From Pseudomonas ceruminis (GTDB lineage Bacteria > Pseudomonadota > Gammaproteobacteria > Pseudomonadales > Pseudomonadaceae): DNA of 64,000 nucleotides. Shown in pieces: positions 53,022-61,126 of the stretch (positions are counted from its first letter, which is position 1; each line of letters begins with the position of its first letter). The notes under the pieces were generated by a model, which was not told the origin of the DNA, did not search any database, and worked only from the letters and a program-made list of their open reading frames with translations. Position numbers and translations under genes: made by a program. The stretch lies in contig NZ_BQHW01000005.1 in NCBI RefSeq assembly GCF_021602025.1, positions 62,001-126,000 on the forward strand. Direction: 5' to 3'.

Positions 53022-53483
53022 TCAGCTACCGGCAAACCCCTGCTGGCGCCACGCTTCATACACCGTCACCGCCACGGTATTGGACAGGTTCAGGCTGCGG
53101 CAGCCCGGTCGCATTGGCAGGCGTAGGCGCTGTTCGGCCGGCAGGCTGTCGAGCACGTCGGCTGGCAGGCCACGGCTCTCCGGGCCGAACAGAAAAGCAT
53201 CGCCCGGTTGGTAGGCCACCTCATGGAAGGGGTGCGAACCTTTGGTGGTAAAGGCGAACAACCGCGGGTTGCCGAGGCTGTCCAGGCATCCGGCCAGGCT
53301 TTCGTGGCGCTTGAGCGTGGCATACTCATGGTAGTCCAGCCCTGCGCGGCGCAGCCGTTTGTCGTCCAGCTCGAAGCTGATCGGCTCGATCAGGTGCAGG
53401 TCGCAACCGCTGTTGGCGCAGAGGCGAATGATGTTGCCGGTATTCGGCGGAATTTCAGGTTGAAAAAGGATGACGTGAAACAT
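53022..53483 (-). CDS. trmL: tRNA (cytidine(34)-2'-O)-methyltransferase
   Basis: 153-aa SPOUT-family methyltransferase that 2'-O-methylates the wobble base of certain tRNA-Leu species. The SPOUT motifs are visible: FQPEIPPNTGNIIRLCANSG (N-terminal), FGPESRGLP, and the C-terminal knot RSLNLSNTVAVTVYEAWRQ. The start at 53483 has GGAG about 7 bp upstream on the minus strand. The ATG overlaps, in the opposite direction, the ATG of the neighbouring gene (palindrome CATG at 53481-53484). The longer frame to 54197 is not conserved protein. Confidence 0.94.
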   Translation of the reverse strand: MFHVILFQPEIPPNTGNIIRLCANSGCDLHLIEPISFELDDKRLRRAGLDYHEYATLKRHESLAGCLDSLGNPRLFAFTTKGSHPFHEVAYQPGDAFLFGPESRGLPADVLDSLPAEQRLRLPMRPGCRSLNLSNTVAVTVYEAWRQQGFAGS

Positions 53484-53919
53484 GCACGGCTCCAGGCATG
53501 AAGATGACGGGCATTCTACCCCCGAACCCGACTTGCGTTCGAAGGCCTTCCCGCGGGTGTTACTTTCACTGGCCATCGTCGGGCTTATGGTCGGCTTGAT
53601 GATCGGCCGCTTGACCGCGCCCGAAGAGCGTGTGCTAGAGCAGGTGGAGGTGGTGCAGGATGGTTTGGACCTGTGGTTCAGCGACGAGCCCAGGTTGCAT
53701 GGCGAGAACGTTGAAGGAACGGTAGCGTTACTGTTCGAGGCCGAGGGCAAGGCCCAGCGCGGGCAACTGAGCCTGCAAGGCAAGCCCGTGGGTTGGCGCT
53801 TGCAGAAAAGCGAGGAAGGCTTGTTGCTGACCGTGATCGCTGCGCGCCCCCTGCACGGCGAGTGGACCGGTGCAGAGGACGCTGGGCGCTGGCGGGTGCA
53901 GGTGAGGCTGCACGAATAA
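53482..53919 (+). CDS. Small single-pass membrane protein of unknown function
   Basis: 145-aa protein not recognised. It has one membrane helix (about residues 26-42, VLLSLAIVGLMVGLMIG) after a basic/acidic N-terminus, then a small beta-rich domain (GENVEGTVALLFEAEGKAQR; LTVIAARPLHGEWTG) probably in the periplasm. The N-terminal start shares CATG with trmL, so the two genes diverge with no intergenic DNA. A downstream start is possible. The last codons fall in a 63-bp tandem repeat. Confidence 0.65.
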   Translation: MHGSRHEDDGHSTPEPDLRSKAFPRVLLSLAIVGLMVGLMIGRLTAPEERVLEQVEVVQDGLDLWFSDEPRLHGENVEGTVALLFEAEGKAQRGQLSLQGKPVGWRLQKSEEGLLLTVIAARPLHGEWTGAEDAGRWRVQVRLHE

Positions 53920-54025
53920 AAGAGGGGATGTCCCGGCCTGCCTGTACCGAGGTCCCCCAAAAGCGGGAGTGGCTGCGAATAAAAGAGGGGTTCACCCGGC
54001 CTGCCTGTACCGAGGCCCCCGAAAC
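53914..54025. repeat. 63-bp imperfect tandem repeat, about 1.7 copies
   Basis: GAATAAAAGAGGGG begins at 53914 and again at 53977. It is followed in both units by CCCGGCCTGCCTGTACCGAGG after a 4-bp difference. The first unit includes the stop codon of the upstream gene. The rest of the gene-free stretch to 54177 shows nothing recognisable apart from a G-run (54078-54085). Confidence 0.75.
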
Positions 54026-54177
54026 TGGAGATACAGTGCTTATTGCAGGTGGCGTGCCAGTTTTGAAAATGCCCGGAAACAGGGGGGGGCAGGGCTATCT
54101 GGCTGTGTTTCGAGGGGGAGTTGTGCCTTGGGGCGGTGCGGCGGGCACAGCTTCGGTGCATGAAGCTGAAATGAAGA

Positions 54178-54194
54178 GGGCTGCAAAGCAGCCC
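54178..54194 (-). terminator. Weak hairpin after ntrC
   Basis: GGGCTGC / GCAGCCC with an AAA loop, read on the minus strand 28 bp past the ntrC stop and followed by TCTTCATTT. It is a plausible but weak intrinsic terminator. Confidence 0.4.
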
Positions 54195-54221
54195 CAAACG
54201 TCTTACGGGTTCACGTGAGTG

Positions 54222-55658
54222 TCAGTGGTCTTCACCTTCATCATCATCCCCGCCATCCACATTCATCCCCAGCTCCTTGATCTTGCGGGTCAGGGTATTG
54301 CGCCCCCAGCCGAGCAGCACCGCTGCATCGCGACGCCGCCCGGCGGTATGCTTGAGCGCCGTCTCGATCATGATCCGTTCAAAGCTGGGTACGGCGCTGT
54401 CGAGCAAGTTAGACTGCCCGCGTGCCAGCGCCTGATCGGCCCATTGGCGCAGGGCCTGCTCCCAATTGGTCACGGGCACGGTATCGTGCGGCAGGTTGAG
54501 CAGCTCGGGCGGCAAATCGCCGATCAGCACTTCGCGGCTGGAGGCCATCACGGTAATCCAGCGGCAGGTGTTCTCCAGCTGACGCACATTGCCGGGCCAG
54601 GGCAGGTTGCGGATGAACTCTTCGGTTTCCGGCTTCAGCAGCTTTGGCTCGACGGCCAGCTCCTGTGCCGCACGGCCCAGGAAGTGCCGGGCCAGGGCGG
54701 GGATATCTTCGCGACGATCCGCCAGGCGTGGGATATGGATACGGATCACATTCAGGCGGTGGAACAAGTCTTCGCGGAACTTGCCCGCCTGTACGAGTGA
54801 TTCGAGATTCTGGTGAGTCGCGGCGATGATGCGCACATCGACTTTTACTGGCACATGGCCGCCCACCCGATAGAACTCACCATCGGCGAGCACGCGCAGT
54901 AAGCGGGTCTGAGTGTCCGCCGGCATGTCGCCGATTTCGTCGAGGAACAGTGTGCCGCCGTCAGCCTGTTCGAAGCGCCCGCGCCGCAGGTTCGCCGCAC
55001 CGGTGAAAGCGCCTTTCTCATGCCCGAACAGTTCGGACTCCATCAAGTCCTTGGGAATGGCCGCCATGTTCAGGGCAATGAACGGCGAAGCCGCGCGCGG
55101 GCTGTGGCGGTGCAGGGCGTGGGCGACCAACTCTTTACCGGTACCCGATTCACCGTTGATCAACACCGTGATGTTGGAGTGGCTGAGGCGACCGATGGCG
55201 CGGAACACCTCCTGCATCGCCGGCGCTTCGCCGATGATTTCCGGTGTGCGGGCCAGGACCTGAGGCACATCGAGGCCTTGTTGCTCCTGGGCGTGCTGGT
55301 TGGCCCGCTTGACCAGCGATACCGCTTCGTCCACGTCGAATGGTTTGGGCAGGTACTCGAAGGCGCCCCCCTGGTAGGAGGCTACGGCACTGTCCAGGTC
55401 GGAATGGGCCGTCATGATGATGACTGGCAGGCGCGGGTGCTGTTCGCGGATCTGTGCCAACAGGTCCAGGCCGCTGGCGCCGGGCATGCGAATGTCGGAA
55501 ATGATCACATCCGGCTGCTGCCGAGCCAGACGACCCATCACGCCATCGGCGCTGTCGAAGCTCTGGGTGGTCATGCCTTCCTGTTGCAGGGCTTTTTCCA
55601 GGACCCAGCGGATGGAGCGATCATCGTCGACGATCCATACGGTTTCACTTCGGCTCAT
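54222..55658 (-). CDS. ntrC: Nitrogen regulation response regulator NtrC
   Basis: 478-aa sigma-54 activator. The receiver domain has phospho-acceptor Asp55 (VIISDIRMPG). The AAA+ domain has Walker A GESGTGKE (about 169-176) and the sigma-54 contact loop GAFTGA (216-221). The C-terminal Fis-type HTH includes RRRDAAVLLGWGRNTLTRKI. It is phosphorylated by NtrB under nitrogen limitation and would act at glnA (sites at 59286-59333). Its start overlaps the ntrB 3' end by 14 bp, so translation is coupled. The C-terminal tail is acidic (DGGDDDEGEDH). Confidence 0.97.
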   Translation of the reverse strand: MSRSETVWIVDDDRSIRWVLEKALQQEGMTTQSFDSADGVMGRLARQQPDVIISDIRMPGASGLDLLAQIREQHPRLPVIIMTAHSDLDSAVASYQGGAFEYLPKPFDVDEAVSLVKRANQHAQEQQGLDVPQVLARTPEIIGEAPAMQEVFRAIGRLSHSNITVLINGESGTGKELVAHALHRHSPRAASPFIALNMAAIPKDLMESELFGHEKGAFTGAANLRRGRFEQADGGTLFLDEIGDMPADTQTRLLRVLADGEFYRVGGHVPVKVDVRIIAATHQNLESLVQAGKFREDLFHRLNVIRIHIPRLADRREDIPALARHFLGRAAQELAVEPKLLKPETEEFIRNLPWPGNVRQLENTCRWITVMASSREVLIGDLPPELLNLPHDTVPVTNWEQALRQWADQALARGQSNLLDSAVPSFERIMIETALKHTAGRRRDAAVLLGWGRNTLTRKIKELGMNVDGGDDDEGEDH

Positions 55659-56739
55659 GAGGGGTGGCTCCTTGTTCCAGAGGCAGGAAGATCGAGAAGG
55701 CGGTGTGCCCTGCGTGGCTTTCACACTCGATCAGGCCCTGGTGCTGGCTGATGATGTTCTGGGTGATGGCCAGACCTAGCCCGGTACCGTCCGGGCGGCC
55801 GCTGACCATGGGATAGAAGAGGGTGTCCTGCAGTTCACTGGGAATGCCCGGGCCGTTGTCGATGATCTCGACACGGGCCACCAGGCGGTGGCGCACATGG
55901 CCAATGGTGAACTGGCGCATCGCGCGGCTGCGCAGGGTAATGCGGCCAAGGCGCAGTTCGTTCTGCGAGCTGATCGCCTGCATGGCGTTGCGCACGATGT
56001 TCAGCACGGCCTGGATCATCTGCTCGCGGTCGATCAGTACATCCGGCAGGCTCGGGTCGTAATCGCGCACCAAGGTGATGCAGCCCTGGCTTTCTGCCTC
56101 GACCAGGCTGCAGACCCGCTCCAGCACCTCGTGGATGTTGGTCATGGCCAGGGAGGGCAGCTTGTTGGAGCCGAGCATCCGGTCGACCAGGTTACGCAGG
56201 CGGTCGGCCTCTTCGATGATCACGTTGGTGTAGTCGCGCAGGCCGTCTTCGGGCAACTCGCGGGCCAGCAGCTGCGCCGCGCCACGAATGCCGCCGAGCG
56301 GGTTCTTGATTTCGTGGGCCAGGCCGCGCACCAACATCTTGGTGGTTTCCTGCTTGCTCAGCTGGGCCTCTTCCTTGGTGATGCGCAGCAGGCGGTCACG
56401 GGGGTGCACCTCCAGCAGCAGTAAGGTGTCGCCCTGGTGCAGGATCGGCGTCACGGCGTAGTCGACGGTGATGGTTTGCCCGGTCAGCGAGGTCAGCTGG
56501 GCTTCACGCTTGGTGAACGGGTGCGCCTGTTCGACGGCCTGACGCAGGGAATTGAGCGCCTCGGTCGATTCGGTGAACAGCTCGCTGATGAACTGCCCAT
56601 GGCTGCGCTGCCCGCTGACGGCCAGAAGCATTTCTGCTGCCGGGTTCATGTATTCAAGGCGCAGTTCTGCGTTGAGCAGAAGCGTGGCCGTGGTCAGGTT
56701 GTCCAGAAGCAGACGGTGCTGTGCATCGCTGATGGTCAT
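55645..56739 (-). CDS. ntrB: Nitrogen regulation sensor histidine kinase NtrB
   Basis: 364-aa cytoplasmic two-component kinase/phosphatase. It has an N-terminal PAS domain (about 1-120), an H-box with His142 (RGLAHEIKNPLGG), and N, G1 and G2 boxes of the ATPase domain (IVRNAMQAI, IIDNGPGIP, GTGLGLAI). In the family, PII controls the switch between phosphorylating and dephosphorylating NtrC. The gene lies downstream of glnA on the same strand, separated by the chorismate mutase gene and a 255-bp gap. A hairpin at 56772-56792 is in its leader. Confidence 0.97.
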   Translation of the reverse strand: MTISDAQHRLLLDNLTTATLLLNAELRLEYMNPAAEMLLAVSGQRSHGQFISELFTESTEALNSLRQAVEQAHPFTKREAQLTSLTGQTITVDYAVTPILHQGDTLLLLEVHPRDRLLRITKEEAQLSKQETTKMLVRGLAHEIKNPLGGIRGAAQLLARELPEDGLRDYTNVIIEEADRLRNLVDRMLGSNKLPSLAMTNIHEVLERVCSLVEAESQGCITLVRDYDPSLPDVLIDREQMIQAVLNIVRNAMQAISSQNELRLGRITLRSRAMRQFTIGHVRHRLVARVEIIDNGPGIPSELQDTLFYPMVSGRPDGTGLGLAITQNIISQHQGLIECESHAGHTAFSIFLPLEQGATPHEPK

Positions 56740-56771
56740 AAGGCGTCGTTGACCTCTTTTGGCGCTGGCAT

Positions 56772-56792
56772 GCCCTTGGTCGAACCAAGGGC
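56772..56792. repeat. Hairpin in the ntrB leader
   Basis: GCCCTTGGT (56772-56780) and ACCAAGGGC (56784-56792) are perfect 9-bp arms around CGA, 33 bp upstream of ntrB. No T-run follows on the minus strand. I saw no clear sigma-54 promoter or NtrC site in the rest of the 56740-56994 gap. Confidence 0.5.
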
Positions 56793-56994
56793 GAGCGCGC
56801 TATGGATCCGCTGATGCCAGGAAAATGCAAGAAACAAACCAAGGCTCCGAAAAGAAGCGGGATTCCTTGATAAAGACCTGAAATTGCGCTCAAACGGGCC
56901 AGAATATTCGGCTTTACCGTTTCACGTGACCTGTTTTGGGCCTCTTTGCGGGTCGCGGGGGTGTATTACGCACCAATATAGAGCATTCGCATGC

Positions 56995-57537
56995 TTAGCG
57001 TGCCGCGCACAGGTTTGCTGTGGCGCGAACCAGTGCCTGATGGCGTACAGGTTCGTCGCTACGCCTTGCCAGGGCCTGCGCGAGTTTTTTCCGGCACTGT
57101 GCCAGCGGTTGTTGGTCGAAACGAGCCAGTTCGAAAAGCAGTGTGGCCTGGAGCTCGTCAAGGCGCGGGCGAATGTCGTCGGCAAGGTCCAGCGCTGTAG
57201 TGGCGGGGCGTTTGCCCCGGGCGGCCCAACGGTTCAGCAGGCTGTACTGGATGAGTTTGCTGGCTTCGATCTGGTCATCGAAAAAAGCAGTGGCGCGGCC
57301 AGGGCTGAGGCCGAAGTGGGGTGCGGCTTCGCGGACCTGAGCCAATACCTGGTGTTCACGATCGGTCGCTTGTACAGGGAGTTGCTGATCCCACTTGTGG
57401 CCCGCGACGGCGCTGGCGAGGTCCAGTCGCTGCTCGATGCGCGACAGTAAGGGGGCGAACTCGGTTTGTGGTGGTGAGGCATTCTGGCAGCCGAGCAGGC
57501 CGAGCGTGAGCGTGAGGGTGACTGGGGCGAGGCGCAT
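56995..57537 (-). CDS. Exported chorismate mutase (AroQ gamma type), probable lipoprotein
   Basis: 180-aa protein. The first 17 residues form a lipoprotein-like signal (LTLTLGLLGC, Cys17). The mature part matches the secreted AroQ-gamma chorismate mutases: LLSRIEQRLDLASAVAGHKW, then REHQVLAQVREAA and FFDDQIEASKLIQYSLLNRW, all helical with the key Arg, Lys and Gln positions. Chorismate mutase converts chorismate to prephenate; why some bacteria export it is not known. The start at 57537 gives the signal peptide. The frame upstream to 57630 is not conserved. It sits between glnA and ntrB, downstream of the glnA terminator. Confidence 0.85.
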   Translation of the reverse strand: MRLAPVTLTLTLGLLGCQNASPPQTEFAPLLSRIEQRLDLASAVAGHKWDQQLPVQATDREHQVLAQVREAAPHFGLSPGRATAFFDDQIEASKLIQYSLLNRWAARGKRPATTALDLADDIRPRLDELQATLLFELARFDQQPLAQCRKKLAQALARRSDEPVRHQALVRATANLCAAR

Positions 57538-57620
57538 GGTGATCTCCTTGATGCGAGGAGATCCGATTGTTGGGCAGGGGAGCAGGCTCTGGTTGTAGGC
57601 GACGTCTGAATTGAACGTGC

Positions 57621-57656
57621 GTAAAAACAAAAACGGCCTTCCGAAGAAGGCCGTTT
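57621..57656 (-). terminator. Rho-independent terminator of glnA
   Basis: AAACGGCCTTC (57631-57641), CGAA loop, GAAGGCCGTTT (57646-57656). On the minus strand it is followed by TTGTTTTTAC. It begins 34 bp after the glnA stop. Confidence 0.9.
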
Positions 57657-57690
57657 GGGGTGATGCAATCGGCGCGAGGCGCCGATCAGA

Positions 57691-59097
57691 TCAGCAGCTG
57701 TAGTACAGCTCGTATTCCAGTGGGTGCACGAAGGTGCGGACCTTGATCTCTTCTTCGCTCTTCAGTTCGATGAAGGCATCGATGAAGTCGTCGGAGAACA
57801 CGCCGCCCTTGGTCAGGAACGCACGGCCTTTATCCAGCTCTTCCAGAGCTTCTTTCAGGCTGCCGCAAACTTGCGGGATGTCTTTGGCCTCTTCAGGCGG
57901 CAAGTCATACAGGTTCTTGTCGGCAGCATCGCCTGGGTGGATCTTGTTCTGGATGCCGTCCAGGCCAGCCATCAACAGGGCCGCGAAGGCCAGGTATGGG
58001 TTGGCCGATGGGTCCGGGAAACGCGCTTCGATACGGCGGGCCTTCGGGCTGCCGACGTAAGGAATGCGGATCGAGGCGGAACGGTTGCGAGCCGAGTAGG
58101 CCAGCATTACCGGGGCTTCGAAGCCTGGGACCAGACGCTTGTAGGAGTTGGTCGACGGGTTGGTGAAGCCGTTCAGGGCCTTGCCGTGCTTGATGATACC
58201 GCCGATGAAGTACAGGGCGGTGTCGGACAGGCCGGCGTAGCCTTCGCCTGCGAAGGTGTTCTTACCGTCTTTCCAGATCGACATGTGCACGTGCATGCCC
58301 GAGCCGTTGTCGCCGTAGAGTGGCTTCGGCATGAAGGTGGCGGTACGGCCGTAAGCGTCGGCAACGTTGTGCACGACGTATTTCAGGGCCTGTACTTCGT
58401 CCGCTTTCTTCACCAGGGTGTTGAACTTGACGCCGATTTCGTTCTGACCGGCAGTCGCCACCTCGTGGTGGTGAACTTCAACGGTCTGGCCCATCTCTTC
58501 CAGAGCGTTGCACATGGCAGTACGGATTTCGTGGTCGTGGTCGAACGGCGGAACTGGGAAGTAGCCGCCTTTCACGCCAGGACGGTGGCCTTTGTTGCCG
58601 CCTTCCACGTCAGCGCCGGTCATCCACGAGCCTTGCTCGGAGAAGATCTTGAACATCGAGCCGGAAATGTCCGACTGGAACTTCACTTCGTCGAAGATGA
58701 AGAACTCTGGCTCTGGGCCAGCGAACACGGTGTCACCGATGCCGGTGCTCTTCAGGTACTCTTCGGCGCGCTTGGCGATCCCGCGTGGGTCACGATCGTA
58801 GCCTTGCATGCTCGACGGGTCGACGATGTCGCAGGTGAGGATCAGGGTCGGTTCTTCGGTGAACGGGTCCAGGACGGCAGTTTCGTCGACCGGCATCAGG
58901 ATCATGTCGGAGGCTTCGATACCTTTCCAGCCAGCGATGGAGGAGCCGTCGAACATCTTGCCGACTTCGAAGAAGTCTTCGTCCAGAGCATCACGCGCTG
59001 GCATGGTCACGTGATGCTGAATGCCTTTGGTGTCCGTGAAACGCAGATCAATCCACTTGACGTCATGATCTTTGATGAGTTGAACCGACTTCGACAT
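57691..59097 (-). CDS. glnA: Glutamine synthetase type I
   Basis: 468-aa dodecameric enzyme that makes glutamine from glutamate, ammonia and ATP. Typical motifs include [17 protein letters not shown], then [26 protein letters not shown] and the [11 protein letters not shown] region. The adenylylation Tyr397 is in [12 protein letters not shown], so activity should be controlled by GlnE. Transcription should be driven by sigma-54 and NtrC (59197-59333). With GltBD (15715-21701) it forms the GS-GOGAT cycle. Confidence 0.98.
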   Translation of the reverse strand: MSKSVQLIKDHDVKWIDLRFTDTKGIQHHVTMPARDALDEDFFEVGKMFDGSSIAGWKGIEASDMILMPVDETAVLDPFTEEPTLILTCDIVDPSSMQGYDRDPRGIAKRAEEYLKSTGIGDTVFAGPEPEFFIFDEVKFQSDISGSMFKIFSEQGSWMTGADVEGGNKGHRPGVKGGYFPVPPFDHDHEIRTAMCNALEEMGQTVEVHHHEVATAGQNEIGVKFNTLVKKADEVQALKYVVHNVADAYGRTATFMPKPLYGDNGSGMHVHMSIWKDGKNTFAGEGYAGLSDTALYFIGGIIKHGKALNGFTNPSTNSYKRLVPGFEAPVMLAYSARNRSASIRIPYVGSPKARRIEARFPDPSANPYLAFAALLMAGLDGIQNKIHPGDAADKNLYDLPPEEAKDIPQVCGSLKEALEELDKGRAFLTKGGVFSDDFIDAFIELKSEEEIKVRTFVHPLEYELYYSC

Positions 59098-59196
59098 GTT
59101 GTCCTCCGGATGGTCGAGGGCGCAGTTGGCCGCTGCCCTGGAAAAAGGGTGTCGCCGGGCGCGGATAGTCGGCCAAGCTTACCTGCCTCACAAGGG

Positions 59197-59212
59197 AGCA
59201 ATTTGCATGCCA
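59197..59212 (-). promoter_or_regulatory. Sigma-54 promoter of glnA
   Basis: On the minus strand TGGCATGCAAATTGCT matches the -24/-12 consensus (TGGCAC-N5-TTGC) with exactly 10 bp between GG and GC. The expected start is near 59186, leaving a leader of about 90 nt before the glnA ATG. Confidence 0.9.
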
Positions 59213-59285
59213 GTGCCCGAAAATGGCGAGGGCGGGGTAAAAGGGGGCGTTTGCGGGTGTTTGCGTTAGGGTCACTGGGCAAAAG

Positions 59286-59333
59286 TGCACCCTTTAGAGG
59301 CGGCATCAAAGTCATCTGCACCATAAAGGTGCG
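59286..59333. promoter_or_regulatory. NtrC binding sites upstream of glnA
   Basis: TGCACC-ATAAA-GGTGCG (59317-59333) is a near-perfect NtrC site. A second half-conserved site TGCACC-CTTTA-GAGGCG lies at 59286-59302. Their 31-bp offset is three helical turns, placing both on the same face. They are about 100-150 bp upstream of the expected start. Confidence 0.8.
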
Positions 59334-59409
59334 TCGTGAAGGATCTGTGCTTCCTTTAAGGGCCTTGCCGTCTGCCTGCCGGTCCCGCACCGCTGGGTTG
59401 CCTTGCGGG

Positions 59410-59425
59410 CGCCGACTTACCGGCG
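59410..59425. repeat. REP-like palindrome between glnA and thiI
   Basis: CGCCGACTTACCGGCG, followed by ATGGGCCGGTGCGGCC, is a diverged copy of the element at 35191-35206. It separates the glnA regulatory sites from the thiI promoter. Confidence 0.5.
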
Positions 59426-59469
59426 ATGGGCCGGTGCGGCCAATATAAATCCAACCTTCTGTACAAAAG

Positions 59470-59501
59470 TTGGTCAAATCCTGAGCAATTTCCGATATAA
59501 T
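59470..59501 (+). promoter_or_regulatory. Predicted promoter of thiI
   Basis: A perfect TATAAT (59496-59501) lies 45 bp before thiI. The best -35 (TTGGTC, 59470-59475) is 20 bp away, longer than ideal. Confidence 0.5.
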
Positions 59502-59546
59502 TCGCGCCCCTCATTTTCGGCAGGCCCTGCGCGCGCTGTTAAACCA

Positions 59547-61001
59547 ATGAAACTTATCGTCAAAGTCTTCCCAGAGATCACCATCAAAAGCCGGCCGGTG
59601 CGCAAGCGCTTCATTCGCCAGCTCGGCAAGAACATCCGCAACGTGCTCAAGGACCTCGATCCGGAGCTCGTGGTTGATGGTGTCTGGGACAATCTCGAAG
59701 TGGTCACCCGCGTCGAGGACGAGAAGGTCCAGCGTGAAATGATCGAGCGCCTCACCTGCACCCCGGGTATCACCCATTTCCTGCAGGTCGAGCAATACCC
59801 GCTGGGTGATTTCGACGATATCGTCGCCAAGTGCAAACACCACTTCGGCCACTTGCTGGCCGGCAAGCGCTTTGCCGTGCGTTGCAAGCGGGGTGGGCAC
59901 CATGACTTCACCTCGATGGATGTCGACCGCTACGTCGGCAGCCAGTTGCGCCAGCAGTGCGGCGCCGCCGGTATCGACCTGAAGACCCCAGAGATCCTGG
60001 TGCGCATCGAGATCCGCGATCAGCGCCTGTACGTGATCCACAATCAGCATCAGGGTATCGGCGGCTATCCGCTGGGCGCGCTCGAGCAGACCCTGGTACT
60101 GATGTCCGGCGGCTTCGACTCCACCGTGGCGGCCTATCAGATGATGCGTCGTGGCCTGATGACCCACTTCTGCTTCTTCAATCTCGGTGGCCGCGCCCAC
60201 GAGTTGGGAGTGATGGAAGTGGCGCACTACCTGTGGAAAAAGTACGGCAGCAGCCAGCGCGTGCTGTTCATCAGCGTGCCGTTCGAAGAAGTGGTCGGCG
60301 AGATTCTCAACAAAGTCGACAACAGCTACATGGGCGTTACGCTCAAGCGCATGATGCTGCGCGCGGCTGCACGCATGGCCGACCGCCTGCAGATCGACGC
60401 GCTGGTCACCGGCGAGGCGATTTCCCAGGTTTCCAGCCAGACCCTGCCGAACCTGTCGATCATCGATTCGGCGACCGACAAGCTGGTGCTGCGCCCGCTG
60501 CTGGCCACCCACAAGCAGGACATCATCGACCAGGCAACCGAAATCGGCACGGCCGACTTCGCCAAGCACATGCCTGAGTACTGTGGCGTGATCTCGGTTA
60601 ACCCGACCACCCACGCCAAGCGCCACCGCATGGAGCATGAAGAGAAACAGTTCGACATGGCCGTGCTGGAGCGTGCCCTGGAGCGTGCCAAGTTCATTTC
60701 GATCGACCATGTGATCGACGAGTTGGGCAAGGACGTGGAAATCGAGGAAGTGCACGAAGCCCTGCCTGGGCAGATCGTCATCGACATCCGTCACCCCGAT
60801 GCCCAGGAGGACGAACCCCTGGTGATCGAGGGCGTCGAGGTCCAGGTCATGCCGTTCTATGCGATCAACAGCAAGTTCAAGCAGCTGGATGAAACTCGCC
60901 AGTACCTGCTGTATTGCGACAAAGGTGTGATGAGCCGTTTGCACGCACACCACCTGCTCAGTGAGGGACATGCCAATGTGCGTGTTTATCGTCCGACATA
61001 A
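59547..61001 (+). CDS. thiI: tRNA 4-thiouridine synthase / thiamine sulfur-transfer protein ThiI
   Basis: 484-aa protein that makes 4-thiouridine at tRNA position 8 and can supply sulfur for thiamine. It has an N-terminal ferredoxin-like and THUMP region (residues about 1-165), then the PP-loop ATPase with SGGFDST (about 188). The C-terminal rhodanese domain has its Cys in [10 protein letters not shown], so it is the long, rhodanese-containing form. The partner Cys sits in [15 protein letters not shown]. The start at 59547 ([17 protein letters not shown]) fits the family length. bipA follows 125 bp downstream. Confidence 0.96.
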   Translation: MKLIVKVFPEITIKSRPVRKRFIRQLGKNIRNVLKDLDPELVVDGVWDNLEVVTRVEDEKVQREMIERLTCTPGITHFLQVEQYPLGDFDDIVAKCKHHFGHLLAGKRFAVRCKRGGHHDFTSMDVDRYVGSQLRQQCGAAGIDLKTPEILVRIEIRDQRLYVIHNQHQGIGGYPLGALEQTLVLMSGGFDSTVAAYQMMRRGLMTHFCFFNLGGRAHELGVMEVAHYLWKKYGSSQRVLFISVPFEEVVGEILNKVDNSYMGVTLKRMMLRAAARMADRLQIDALVTGEAISQVSSQTLPNLSIIDSATDKLVLRPLLATHKQDIIDQATEIGTADFAKHMPEYCGVISVNPTTHAKRHRMEHEEKQFDMAVLERALERAKFISIDHVIDELGKDVEIEEVHEALPGQIVIDIRHPDAQEDEPLVIEGVEVQVMPFYAINSKFKQLDETRQYLLYCDKGVMSRLHAHHLLSEGHANVRVYRPT

Positions 61002-61126
61002 GACGCCAGGGCTGTATGGCGGCAGCATCCGCCATCGCCCTCCCGACCGCCGGGCCCGCTGAGCTTTTAACTTCATATTGGCCGCCTAGACTGGCGGCAA
61101 CCGAATCCTCTGATCGAGATACAGTT

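Noticed and set aside
53914-54025. CRISPR-like repeat of 63 bp
   Set aside because: There are fewer than two full copies, the repeats are not separated by unique spacers, and no cas genes are present.
53484-54197. Long N-terminal extension of the trmL frame
   Set aside because: The conserved SPOUT protein starts at 53483; the extension is Ser/Pro/Cys-rich and covers a tandem repeat and an opposing gene.
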